Positions 40,064-46,412 of a stretch of DNA of 54,722 bases are shown here, in pieces (the first letter of the stretch is position 1; every line of letters starts with the position of its first letter). The notes below the pieces were generated by a model that did no database searches, was not told the origin of the DNA, and saw only the letters and a list, made by a program, of their open reading frames with translations. Both the position numbers and the translations under genes were made by a program. This DNA is from a virus: positions 1 through 54,722 of the IMG/VR virus record IMGVR_UViG_3300018083_000035; one strand, given 5' to 3'.

Positions 40064-40306
40064 TTGACCACTTGGGTTGTTTTATGTACGTGCTGCCACC
40101 GCGAGTACTGCCAGTTAACTGGGTTCAGTGCTTACGCAGATTTTAGGACACCGGACCACCAGGCTATCCGGCATTCCTGGGAACCTGAGCCAATACCGCC
40201 CACGCCGACTGAGCCAGTGCAGTACGACCTGGTGCTGCGGCGGTCTAGTCGCCGCGGTGCTCGTTCGGGATCCCGAACCGCTCGTACATGTCCATCAGGC
40301 GCATGA
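40064..40306 (+). CDS. possible small Cys-containing protein (80 aa), uncertain
   Basis: TTG 40064 with GGAGG five bases upstream; in-frame ATG at 40052 is an alternative. The product opens with a Cys cluster (VVLCTCCHREYCQLTGF), then AYADFRTPDHQAIRHSW and a Pro/Glu linker, and ends in low-quality Arg/Ser sequence where it overlaps the convergent regulator gene by 62 bases. Ribosome site and early composition support it; the tail does not. Could be noncoding. Confidence 0.35.
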   Translation: MTTWVVLCTCCHREYCQLTGFSAYADFRTPDHQAIRHSWEPEPIPPTPTEPVQYDLVLRRSSRRGARSGSRTARTCPSGA

Positions 40307-40622
40307 TCACGCTTGGCACTTCTGAGGTGCCGTCGGCCATGCGATAGATGGTTGACCGGCCCATGCCGAGCAAGCGATGCGCGGTGCTGATGTTGTAGCC
40401 GAGCCTGGCCAGGCCGGCGATGAAGCGTTCCTTGGTCATGGAATCGACCCCTGGCCCCTCTGCGGGATTTTCCATGGGCGTTTCCGGGCTTGGGCTGGAA
40501 TTGTGCCGGCCGGATAATAGCCGGTGAATTTGCCTGGCCTCGATCGTATCGATCGGCGTTTCGGAATGACGGTTATGGCTGGCAATGGCTCGATCTATAG
40601 AGAGTTTATAGGTTTTGTTCAT
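40245..40622 (-). CDS. helix-turn-helix transcription regulator candidate (125 aa)
   Basis: ATG 40622 with GAGGA eight bases upstream. After a variable N-terminal half, the C-terminal half reads FIAGLARLGYNISTAHRLLGMGRSTIYRMADGTSEVPSVIMRLMDMYERFGIP: helix-turn-helix around NISTAHRLLGMGRSTIYRM (XRE-like), followed by a helix, a layout common in phage regulators. It reads toward the AT-rich region and lies downstream of the repeat array on its strand, so it may act on one of these. Confidence 0.65.
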   Translation of the reverse strand: MNKTYKLSIDRAIASHNRHSETPIDTIEARQIHRLLSGRHNSSPSPETPMENPAEGPGVDSMTKERFIAGLARLGYNISTAHRLLGMGRSTIYRMADGTSEVPSVIMRLMDMYERFGIPNEHRGD

Positions 40623-40765
40623 GGCGATCCTCATATTTGTTGAGAAGGGATAATTTACCCCTGCGTGGGTTGCAAGTTGCCGCATTTCTGCCGCATTTCA
40701 GCTCGGCGCGCGCCGGATCCTGCTGAAAAGCTAGCAAAATCAACGGTTTAGGTGTATATGCCACG

Positions 40766-40787
40766 CGCACGCGGGCGCCCGCGTGCG
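40766..40787. repeat. 22-bp perfect palindrome at left edge of repeat array
   Basis: Centre at GGGCGCCC; arms 40766-40776 and 40777-40787. It directly abuts the first module of the array. With the 28-bp palindrome at 41063-41090 it brackets the array. Confidence 0.8.
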
Positions 40788-41062
40788 GTCCAGCACGCGG
40801 CCGCGGTCCAGCACGCGGGCGAGCGGCCGCACACGGTCCAGCACGCGGGCGAGCGGCCGCACACGGTCCAGCACGCGGGCGAGCGGCCGCACACGGTCCA
40901 GCACGTGGCCGCGGTCCAGCACGCGCACACGGTCCAGCACGCGGGCGAGCGGCCGCACACGGTCCAGCACGCGGCCGCGGTCCAGCACGCGCACACGGTC
41001 CAGCACGCGGGCGAGCGGCCGCACACGGTCCAGCACGCGGCCGCGGTCCAGCACGCGCAAAA
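40787..41062. repeat. interspersed GC-rich repeat array, 12 modules of 18 or 30 bp
   Basis: Twelve copies of the core GGTCCAGCACGCG (one with GTG) define three module types: A (18 bp, core then GCCGC), B (30 bp, core then GGCGAGCGGCCGCACAC) and C (18 bp, core then CACAC). Order: A B B B A' C B A C B A C'. The block C-B-A (66 bp) is repeated at 40913-40978 and 40979-41044. All modules are multiples of six, so all six frames are free of stops across it. Not CRISPR: there are no variable spacers. Iteron-like protein-binding array or unstable recombination site are the main options. Confidence 0.9.
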
Positions 41063-41090
41063 GCGCCCGCGGGACTAGTCCCGCGGGCGC
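41063..41090 (-). terminator. 28-bp perfect palindrome, terminator for the 41106 gene
   Basis: Perfect palindrome centred on ACTAGT. On the minus strand it follows the stop at 41106 by 15 bases and is followed by TTTT, so it fits a rho-independent terminator; as DNA it could also extrude as a cruciform next to the repeat array. Confidence 0.6.
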
Positions 41091-41105
41091 CTATAGTTGG
41101 GGTTG

Positions 41106-41405
41106 TCACCATACGCCTAGGCGTTCCAATGCCTCGCGGTCACGTTGCGCCATAATGCGATATTCCCGCGGCATGGCGTCGAAGTGCGCCAATACCTCAT
41201 CACGGATTAGCCTTTGCTCTGCGGTCATAAACAAGCATGCGCCAATGCTGGCCAGATAGGGATTGCACGATAGCATGGCGCCTTGCCACGCGGCCGCGGC
41301 TAGCGTTTCACTACGCGGGCAACGGGCGAGCAATTGCCCGCGGTTTTTTCCTCGCGTGGCATAGGCGCCGGTTAACGCAAGCTTAGCTTGTTCTGATAAT
41401 GCCAT
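41106..41405 (-). CDS. small hypothetical protein (99 aa)
   Basis: Helical: MALSEQAKLALTGAYATRGKNRGQLLARCPRSETLAAAAWQGAML..., with AEQRLIRDEVLAHFDAMPREYRIMAQRDREALERLGVW as a second helical part. No family recognised. The leader contains the large palindromic element at 41431-41478, so the 5' UTR of its message would be strongly structured. A short coupled ATG (41112) overlaps the stop and opens a frame across the repeat array. Confidence 0.55.
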   Translation of the reverse strand: MALSEQAKLALTGAYATRGKNRGQLLARCPRSETLAAAAWQGAMLSCNPYLASIGACLFMTAEQRLIRDEVLAHFDAMPREYRIMAQRDREALERLGVW

Positions 41406-41430
41406 TTTGTTTTAGCCTCTGTTGTCGGCG

Positions 41431-41478
41431 TGATTGCCGCTCATGCCGCGGGCGCGCCCGCGGCATGCACTGCAATCA
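41431..41478. repeat. cruciform element 1 (apical palindrome 41442-41467)
   Basis: Outer arms TGATTGC (41431-41437) and GCAATCA (41472-41478), a CGCT/CACT internal loop, then a 26-bp perfect palindrome centred on GCGCGC. The left flank TCTGTTGTCGGCG and right flank are identical to element 2 at 42450-42499, but most of the central palindrome differs. On the minus strand it lies in the leader of the 41106-41405 gene. Confidence 0.85.
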
Positions 41479-41579
41479 AAGCGGCCGGTATGCTCGCGTT
41501 AGGCAAAAGCTAAAGCAAAAGCGGCCGATTTTGATAAAGCGGATTCCGCCTATTCGGCGTGTGCTGATATTGAGCATGA

Positions 41580-42416
41580 TCATGCCGCTAATTGATATTC
41601 AACGGGCGCCGCGATCGGCGGGACAACAAAGCCCAACGCGACTCCCTCGCGTTTCGCCTTGTTGCCTTTTGGCGACAAGCCAATAACGACGCCATGCGGA
41701 TCAAGGTGCCGCAAATCGTGCTGGTCGCCATCGATAACATGGAATCCATTCCACATCAGCGGCATGGCGCCCGCGAATATGACCGCAACATTATGACCGC
41801 GGGCGAGCAAGTCTAAAGCTTGCGCTTCATTGTTTTCCGAGCGGCTAAATGTCAGCGAATAGTTAGCGGGCAATTGGCGATTAAACCTAAGATGATTCTT
41901 TGTGTAATCGACATATTGCACCATGGGGAAAGCGGAAAAGATTGTGTGCAATCCTGGCGTGATTTGTTCGCCTGATATCTGTGACAGATACGCGGCGAGC
42001 TCGGGCGATACAAAGATACGGATTCCCTCATATGCAATATCCGTTGCGCCATTAGGGCGGACCGCTAGCGCCATACGCTTGCGTTTTGCTTTGCGGATAG
42101 AACGCGCAACATGGACTAGGAACTCAACGCAATAGGCGTTGCGTTCTGTCATGAAATAGCGTGCTTTGCGTTCGCGGGATTGCCGCACCTTATTGGTTCC
42201 GGTCGCGTGTGATACCATGGCCGCTTGTCCGCTTTCGCGACCAAGGCAAAGCAATATGCACGCGGGCGATGCATGCGAGCACAGATTAGTGACGCCATCG
42301 CCTGATTTGTGCGGCGCCATATAGTTGATAGCGTTTAGATAGTTGAATTTGGCCGCTTTGATTGCCTTTGGGCTATCAATAGAAAACATAGCCTTGAATT
42401 GAAGCTTAACGCGCAT
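41580..42416 (-). CDS. conserved phage protein with N-terminal Cys cluster, GP88-like (278 aa)
   Basis: ATG 42416 (MRVKLQFKAMFSID) has AGGA 12 bases upstream; ATG 42434 would add six residues. NLCSHASPACILLCLG near residue 45 gives a Cys/His cluster, then NKVRQSRERKARYFMTERNAYCVEFL, VRPNGATDIAYEG, TIFSAFPMVQYVDYTKN and FAGAMPLMWNGFHVIDGDQHDLRHLDPHGVVIGLSPKG. This order resembles the GP88/DUF7227-type proteins of phages, whose fold is Cys-rich and TIM-like and whose function is unknown. Structured elements lie on both sides. Confidence 0.65.
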   Translation of the reverse strand: MRVKLQFKAMFSIDSPKAIKAAKFNYLNAINYMAPHKSGDGVTNLCSHASPACILLCLGRESGQAAMVSHATGTNKVRQSRERKARYFMTERNAYCVEFLVHVARSIRKAKRKRMALAVRPNGATDIAYEGIRIFVSPELAAYLSQISGEQITPGLHTIFSAFPMVQYVDYTKNHLRFNRQLPANYSLTFSRSENNEAQALDLLARGHNVAVIFAGAMPLMWNGFHVIDGDQHDLRHLDPHGVVIGLSPKGNKAKREGVALGFVVPPIAAPVEYQLAA

Positions 42417-42449
42417 TGTTCTGATTCCTGTCATGTTCTGTTGTCGGCG

Positions 42450-42499
42450 TGATTGCCGCTCATGCGGCGCCGAGCTCGGCGCCGCATGCACTGCAATCA
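42450..42499. repeat. cruciform element 2 (apical palindrome 42461-42488)
   Basis: Outer arms TGATTGC (42450-42456) and GCAATCA (42493-42499) and the CGCT/CACT loop are the same as in element 1. The centre is a different 28-bp perfect palindrome centred on GAGCTC. On the minus strand it lies between the gene at 42497-42727 and the GP88-like gene. Confidence 0.85.
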
Positions 42500-42727
42500 A
42501 TAGCCGTATAGGGCCGGGTCACAGTGCATCACGCGGACGCGGCGCCCGTCGAAGTTTCCCGAAAGGATATCGTCCGCGGTATCGGCCGCGCCGAGATTCT
42601 CGATTCGGTCGCATGTGACAACGTCCGCGGGATTATCGCGGATTAGGCGCCGAAACGTCCGCGCCGCGTGATTAAAATCCGGCGTGATAACGTCCGCTTC
42701 GATTGTGTCGCAATAGATGTGGTACAT
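42497..42727 (-). CDS. small hypothetical protein (76 aa)
   Basis: AGGAAAGAG lies ten bases before ATG 42727. MYHIYCDTIEADVITPDFNHAARTFRRLIRDNPADVVTCDRIENLGAADTADDILSGNFDGRRVRVMHCDPALYGY has a strand-helix-strand pattern with three Cys. First gene of the minus-strand unit that ends at 41106, divergent from the HGG protein gene. Function unknown; composition (many GCGG/CGCG codons) is like the other genes in this region. Confidence 0.6.
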   Translation of the reverse strand: MYHIYCDTIEADVITPDFNHAARTFRRLIRDNPADVVTCDRIENLGAADTADDILSGNFDGRRVRVMHCDPALYGY

Positions 42728-42771
42728 GGGCGAGCTCTTTCCTGTTATGGTTCAACGGCGCTTATATTGTC

Positions 42772-42785
42772 CCTATCGGGATAGG
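42772..42785. promoter_or_regulatory. inverted repeat between divergent genes (operator candidate)
   Basis: CCTATC-GG-GATAGG. The right arm overlaps AGGAG, the ribosome site of the plus-strand gene at 42797, so a bound protein or a stem would block its translation. CAACGG occurs on both sides of it. Confidence 0.4.
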
Positions 42786-42796
42786 AGTCAACGGTT

Positions 42797-43126
42797 TTGT
42801 CAGATAATCTGAGAAATAAACCGCGGCCGCAAAGCGGCAATGCGGCATGGAAAGCGGCCATGCGCCGAGCTCGCATAAAGCCCAATTATGCCAATAGGCG
42901 CCGATGCATTGCCATTGCGCGATCTAGCGGGCGCCAATGCGGTATGCTTGCGTTAGTCGGCGTGCCTTGCTGTCAGAGCCATGGCGGTCGCATGATGCAA
43001 GGCGCAAATCGCATAAGGGAAGCAAAGCGCAATGCCACAAGCACGCCGACTAATAGAAGCAACAAAGGCGCCCGGGATAGATTCAAGCGAATCGGCGCAG
43101 AGCTCGGCGCCGACAATAGCGGCTAA
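42797..43126 (+). CDS. HGG-motif zinc-finger protein (109 aa)
   Basis: TTG start with AGGAG nine bases upstream. RCIAIARSSGRQCGMLALVGVPCCQSHGG has the form C-x(10)-C-x(9)-CC-x2-HGG, matching the short zinc-binding CxxHGG proteins that accompany packaging genes in many phages. The rest is basic (RRARIKPNYANRRR, GARDRFKRIG), suitable for DNA binding. Overlaps the next gene by 95 bases in another frame. Confidence 0.6.
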   Translation: MSDNLRNKPRPQSGNAAWKAAMRRARIKPNYANRRRCIAIARSSGRQCGMLALVGVPCCQSHGGRMMQGANRIREAKRNATSTPTNRSNKGARDRFKRIGAELGADNSG

Positions 43127-43334
43127 TAGCTCATTAAGAGGCATTGTTCGCGACGCATTGTTGGGGATTTTAAGCGATAGCTCGGCTAGCGCGGCCGCGA
43201 AAGCAAGCGCCGGCCGCACCTTGATGCAATACTTTGCCGATGAAAGCGCAACAGCAAAGCGCCGCGGCGCCGACATGACCGCGGCCGAGCTCGATCAGGC
43301 CATATCCCAGTTGCATCCCAATCGGCAGGTTTAG
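43032..43334 (+). CDS. possible terminase small subunit (100 aa)
   Basis: The second half, LRGIVRDALLGILSDSSASAAAKASAGRTLMQYFADESATAKRRGADMTAAELDQAI, follows the end of phage small terminases: a short AKASAGRTLMQYF helix and the (D)MTAxELDxxI finish. ATG 43032 has AAGGGAAG upstream but makes a 95-base overlap with the previous gene; a TTG near 43158 is the only later option. It lies some 36 kb from the left-hand large terminase but only 11 kb from the right-hand one. Assignment is tentative. Confidence 0.5.
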   Translation: MPQARRLIEATKAPGIDSSESAQSSAPTIAANSSLRGIVRDALLGILSDSSASAAAKASAGRTLMQYFADESATAKRRGADMTAAELDQAISQLHPNRQV

Positions 43335-43611
43335 TGACCTAACCCATTGATATTGTTGGCCGGACTATCTGTTAACCAAACAGATGGTAGGCGTTGCCGA
43401 TCGGCAACCCAGGCACAAAGCGCAATGATATCAATGCATTGGCATGCAAAACGGGAATCGCAAACCACGGCATGCACGCTGCGAACGACTCGCAATCGAT
43501 CGAGCACCGAAAACGCCAATCAAATCAAGGGCTTGGCCCGAACCGCCCCCTGGCGGGGCCGCGTTGTCCGAGCGGCCGGGTCCGCAATGCTGCGTGGCAA
43601 ATTTCCGCGGA
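43335..43611. other. no confident gene; short hairpins
   Basis: Open frames exist on both strands (for example 43331-43519 minus, TTG start) but none has a clear ribosome site or recognisable product. GCCCC/GGGGC forms a small stem near 43545-43560. Confidence 0.5.
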
Positions 43612-43681
43612 TTTGAAGCATGGTATTTGCTTTGAAGCATGGTATTTGCTTTGAAGCATGGTATTTGCTTTGAAGCATGGT
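43612..43681. repeat. 19-bp tandem repeat, 3.7 copies
   Basis: Unit TTTGAAGCATGGTATTTGC, exact copies at 43612-43630, 43631-43649 and 43650-43668, partial at 43669-43681. The unit is not a multiple of three and the region is noncoding. The last copy ends in ATGGTA, which becomes the left arm of the next hairpin. Confidence 0.9.
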
Positions 43682-43732
43682 AATCACGCCGACGAAACGT
43701 CGCTAACAATTACCATACCCGCTACAGGGTAT
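43677..43732. repeat. compound hairpin with a partial copy of the cruciform flank
   Basis: ATGGTAAT (43677-43684) pairs with ATTACCAT (43709-43716), enclosing CGACG-AAA-CGTCG (43690-43702). A second stem ATACCC/GGGTAT (43715-43732) overlaps it and the stop of the next gene. On the minus strand the text GTCGGCGTGATT here equals the flank of the cruciform elements, in the opposite orientation. It may terminate the minus-strand gene. Confidence 0.5.
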
Positions 43733-44279
43733 TTCCTTTATCCTTTTCCGGCGCGGAAAATACCCCGTCCAGCGCATTAAAAAACTCTTCCACCCATTCA
43801 TCCTTCACCCACACGCCTGTCTTGCCCGACGCCACGCCGGCCGCGCGCAGCATTTTCTGCAACTGCGATTCCGCCGCCGGCAACGGCTGCGCCGGCGCTT
43901 CATCGATCAACTCAAGCGGCCTTGTTGCAACCGCGGTGGTGTCGAGCGCGACTGTCGGATCGTAGTCGCCGCGGTCGACATGATGCGGCGCGCTGTTCTT
44001 CCAGAATTTACTCGGCCTGCGATCGATCGGCACCTTCGGCACCTGCATCATGTGCACGCTCATGTCGTAGACGTGCTCGTCATCGCTGCTGATTGGAATG
44101 TTGCGCCGGTGACCGCGCCGCAAATAGATCCGACCGGCTTCGGTCATGCCAAGTTCACCCCAGGAATCGAAGGCGTAGCCGGCCTCCATCAGCTCGCGCG
44201 CGACCGAGTGCAGCGTATTGTAGTGCGCGCCCTCTTCCAGCGCGTGCAGCGCGGCGAGGGCTTCCGCCGATACCATCAT
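43722..44279 (-). CDS. hypothetical protein with winged-helix-like N-terminus (185 aa)
   Basis: AAAGGAT precedes ATG 44279. The first 55 residues (EALAALHALEEGAHYNTLHSVARELMEAGYAFDSWGELGMTEAGRIYLRR) have the helix-turn-helix and wing layout of small regulators. A disordered middle is followed by a second ordered part (QLQKMLRAAGVASGKTGVWVKDEWVEEFFNALDGVF). Divergent from the fibre cluster across 41 bp. Possibly a regulator of the late fibre genes; weak evidence. Confidence 0.55.
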   Translation of the reverse strand: MMVSAEALAALHALEEGAHYNTLHSVARELMEAGYAFDSWGELGMTEAGRIYLRRGHRRNIPISSDDEHVYDMSVHMMQVPKVPIDRRPSKFWKNSAPHHVDRGDYDPTVALDTTAVATRPLELIDEAPAQPLPAAESQLQKMLRAAGVASGKTGVWVKDEWVEEFFNALDGVFSAPEKDKGNTL

Positions 44280-44320
44280 GTGCTATCCTTTCATTTGGCT
44301 TATGCTATCGGAAACTCGCT

Positions 44321-45733
44321 ATGGCGGCCATTGTTCGACCGAAACAGCAGATCTTGTTTTCCGAACGCCCGCGTGGCGCGGTCCCGGCCGACTTGCTCGA
44401 TGCGCAGATCGCCAATCTCATCGTCGCGATAGAATCCACCCAGGCTGCGCTGGCCGATATCCGCCGCGATGACGGAAAAATAGCAAACAACAGCGTCGGC
44501 CAGGAGCAACTCAGCTTCGATCTAAAACACATTCGCGCAGAAGTCACCGATATCGAGCATCGCATCGTCGCCGCGGCCGATAAAACCGCCGACGCGATCA
44601 GCGTCGTCGTCCAAAGCGGCCGCGATACCGATCTCAGAGCCAGTGATGCCGAGGCCGCGGCGATTTCCGCCGCGCAAATGCTCAGCGCGATCTCACACGG
44701 CAACGTCAACGCGCTGGATTCCGCCTCCGACGCGGAAAACGCCGCGGACAGAGCAGAATCTGCCGCGATCGACGCCAAGAACTCGGCAAACTACTCGGAT
44801 GCGCAAGCCGACAACGCCATTGCGGCCAAAGATGAGGCTTTGCAGTGGGCCGAGTACCTCGGCGGCCCGGTTATTGATAATTCCACGGCGTTGGATTTCA
44901 TCAACAGCTCGGCTTTTCCCGATGGTTTGTTCTACCAGCCGGTTTCCGGCATGGGCGGCCTCGGTGGGTTGTTTTCGGCCAAGTGGTGGGCGGTTTATTG
45001 CCAGCAATTGGTCGGCAATATCGGTTTCTACTACCTCGGGCCGTGGTCTTATCAACCGATTCCCGGCGAAACCAACCCGAATACGGGTGAGAAGGTGCCG
45101 GACCCGCTGGCGATCGGCAGTTTCTATTATGACACCACCAAGAACTCGATCATGGTCTGGGACGGCACGGCTTGGCAGCCGCCAGGCGTCACCGTCGCGC
45201 CGGGATTCCGAGCCCGCTACGTCTACATCGCCACCGCCGGCCAGGTGACGTTCAGCGGCCTCGATATCAACGGCAAGGCGCCGCTGTTTAGCAATGAGGG
45301 GCATGACGTTTACCTCAACGGCGTGCGGATCCTGCCAACCTTCGATTACACCGTCGACGTCAACGCCGATTCCATGACGCTCGTTGAAGCACCCGGCGCC
45401 GGCGCGGTCATTCAGTGGGATCTGATGATCCCGCCCGATCAGATCAATTCTGCCAAGGTGGACTGCTTCAAAGTCGAGCCGCTGATCCCGGACGGCACCA
45501 AGAAAACCTTCACGCTGACTTACATCGATCCGACCGCGGGTCCGCCGGCGGTCGCGACCTCGATCGGCATCGGCGCGCAGCTGATGGTCAGTCTGGATGG
45601 AGTTATCCAGGAGCCCGCGGTCGACTTCAACGCCAGCGGCAGCACTTTGACAATGACAGTGGCGCCGCCGGTCGATTCCCGGTTCTGGGCGATCTGGTTT
45701 AGGCCGCATGTGCCGGTGGTGCTGCCGCCATGA
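44321..45733 (+). CDS. tail fibre / tail appendage protein (470 aa)
   Basis: GGAAA nine bases before ATG 44321. N-terminal half is a long coiled coil (DLLDAQIANLIVAIESTQAALADIRRDD...ASDAENAADRAESAAIDAKN), typical of fibre shafts. The second half is beta-rich (YYLGPWSYQPIPGE, GSFYYDTTKNSIMVWDGTAWQPPG, VTFSGLDINGK, LNGVRILPTFDYTVDVNADSMTL), similar to fibre tip domains. Opens a second fibre cluster, with ATGA overlap to the next gene. Confidence 0.75.
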   Translation: MAAIVRPKQQILFSERPRGAVPADLLDAQIANLIVAIESTQAALADIRRDDGKIANNSVGQEQLSFDLKHIRAEVTDIEHRIVAAADKTADAISVVVQSGRDTDLRASDAEAAAISAAQMLSAISHGNVNALDSASDAENAADRAESAAIDAKNSANYSDAQADNAIAAKDEALQWAEYLGGPVIDNSTALDFINSSAFPDGLFYQPVSGMGGLGGLFSAKWWAVYCQQLVGNIGFYYLGPWSYQPIPGETNPNTGEKVPDPLAIGSFYYDTTKNSIMVWDGTAWQPPGVTVAPGFRARYVYIATAGQVTFSGLDINGKAPLFSNEGHDVYLNGVRILPTFDYTVDVNADSMTLVEAPGAGAVIQWDLMIPPDQINSAKVDCFKVEPLIPDGTKKTFTLTYIDPTAGPPAVATSIGIGAQLMVSLDGVIQEPAVDFNASGSTLTMTVAPPVDSRFWAIWFRPHVPVVLPP

Positions 45734-45963
45734 GCCAGAACCTGCGCGTAGCGTTGTGGATGCCGACTGCCAACCCGGTTGGCGGCAGCAACGTCATCAA
45801 CAACATCGGCCCGCCGACCGCCAACAAGCGTATACCCTCCGCATTCGCCGCCATGACCGGCGGCGGCGGCGGCGGCGGCGGAATTGGTGAGGCGCCGATC
45901 GACGGCGAGGCCTATGTTAGGATCGATGGCTACTGGGTGCAGCTCGACGGCGGCACATTCTAG
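45730..45963 (+). CDS. small Gly-tract virion protein (77 aa)
   Basis: ATGA overlap at 45730. A hydrophobic-to-polar start, then eight Gly in a row encoded by GGC repeats, and a C-terminal GEAPIDGEAYVRIDGYWVQLDGGTF, the small beta motif (xAPxDGxxYxRxxGxWV) often repeated in fibre and base-plate proteins. Likely a fibre accessory or tip cap. Confidence 0.65.
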   Translation: MSQNLRVALWMPTANPVGGSNVINNIGPPTANKRIPSAFAAMTGGGGGGGGIGEAPIDGEAYVRIDGYWVQLDGGTF

Positions 45964-45974
45964 GAGGGCGCAAA

Positions 45975-46367
45975 ATGACGGTTTACCATATCGATGAAAC
46001 GCAGGTGATGACGATCCCGGGTCCGGCCAAAATCAACGTCGGCGGATCCGACAACGTGCCGACGATCGTGCAAGTCGACCCGCCGACCGTCACCGGGTTA
46101 AATCCAGACACCGCTATGTGCGGCGATCCCGATTTGCAGCTGATTGTCGACGGCACCGGCTTCAACAACGCCAGTATCATTACTTTCAACGGCCACGATG
46201 AGCCGACCGCGTTACTCAGCGACACGCAAGTGCGCACCAACGTCAAACCGAGCTTGTTTGTCGTTGCCGCCACCTGCCCGGTCGGCGTCCGCACCGGTGG
46301 CATGCGCAGCGAAACGATCGATTTCACCTTTACCGAGCCGGGAGCCGCCCGCGGCCGCAAACGCTGA
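45975..46367 (+). CDS. IPT/TIG Ig-like domain virion protein (130 aa)
   Basis: GGAGGG upstream of ATG 45975. TVTGLNPDTAMCGDPDLQLIVDGTGFNNASIITFNGHDEPTALLSDTQVRTNVKPSLFV is a textbook IPT/TIG pattern: (V/I)xxLxPxxxxxG, LxVxGxGFxxxSxIxFxG. Such Ig-like domains decorate capsids and tails and bind carbohydrates. Basic tail (ARGRKR). Confidence 0.75.
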   Translation: MTVYHIDETQVMTIPGPAKINVGGSDNVPTIVQVDPPTVTGLNPDTAMCGDPDLQLIVDGTGFNNASIITFNGHDEPTALLSDTQVRTNVKPSLFVVAATCPVGVRTGGMRSETIDFTFTEPGAARGRKR

Positions 46368-46412
46368 ACGCTGCCGGACTTTTACCAGGCCTTGAATTGA
46401 GGATGAGGTCGC

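Noticed and set aside
40787-41062. CRISPR array
   Set aside because: Modules have no unique spacers; the variable parts are only three recurring sequences, and no cas genes are nearby.
43331-43519. Minus-strand 62-codon frame (TTG start)
   Set aside because: Plausible composition but no ribosome site and no recognisable product; left unannotated.
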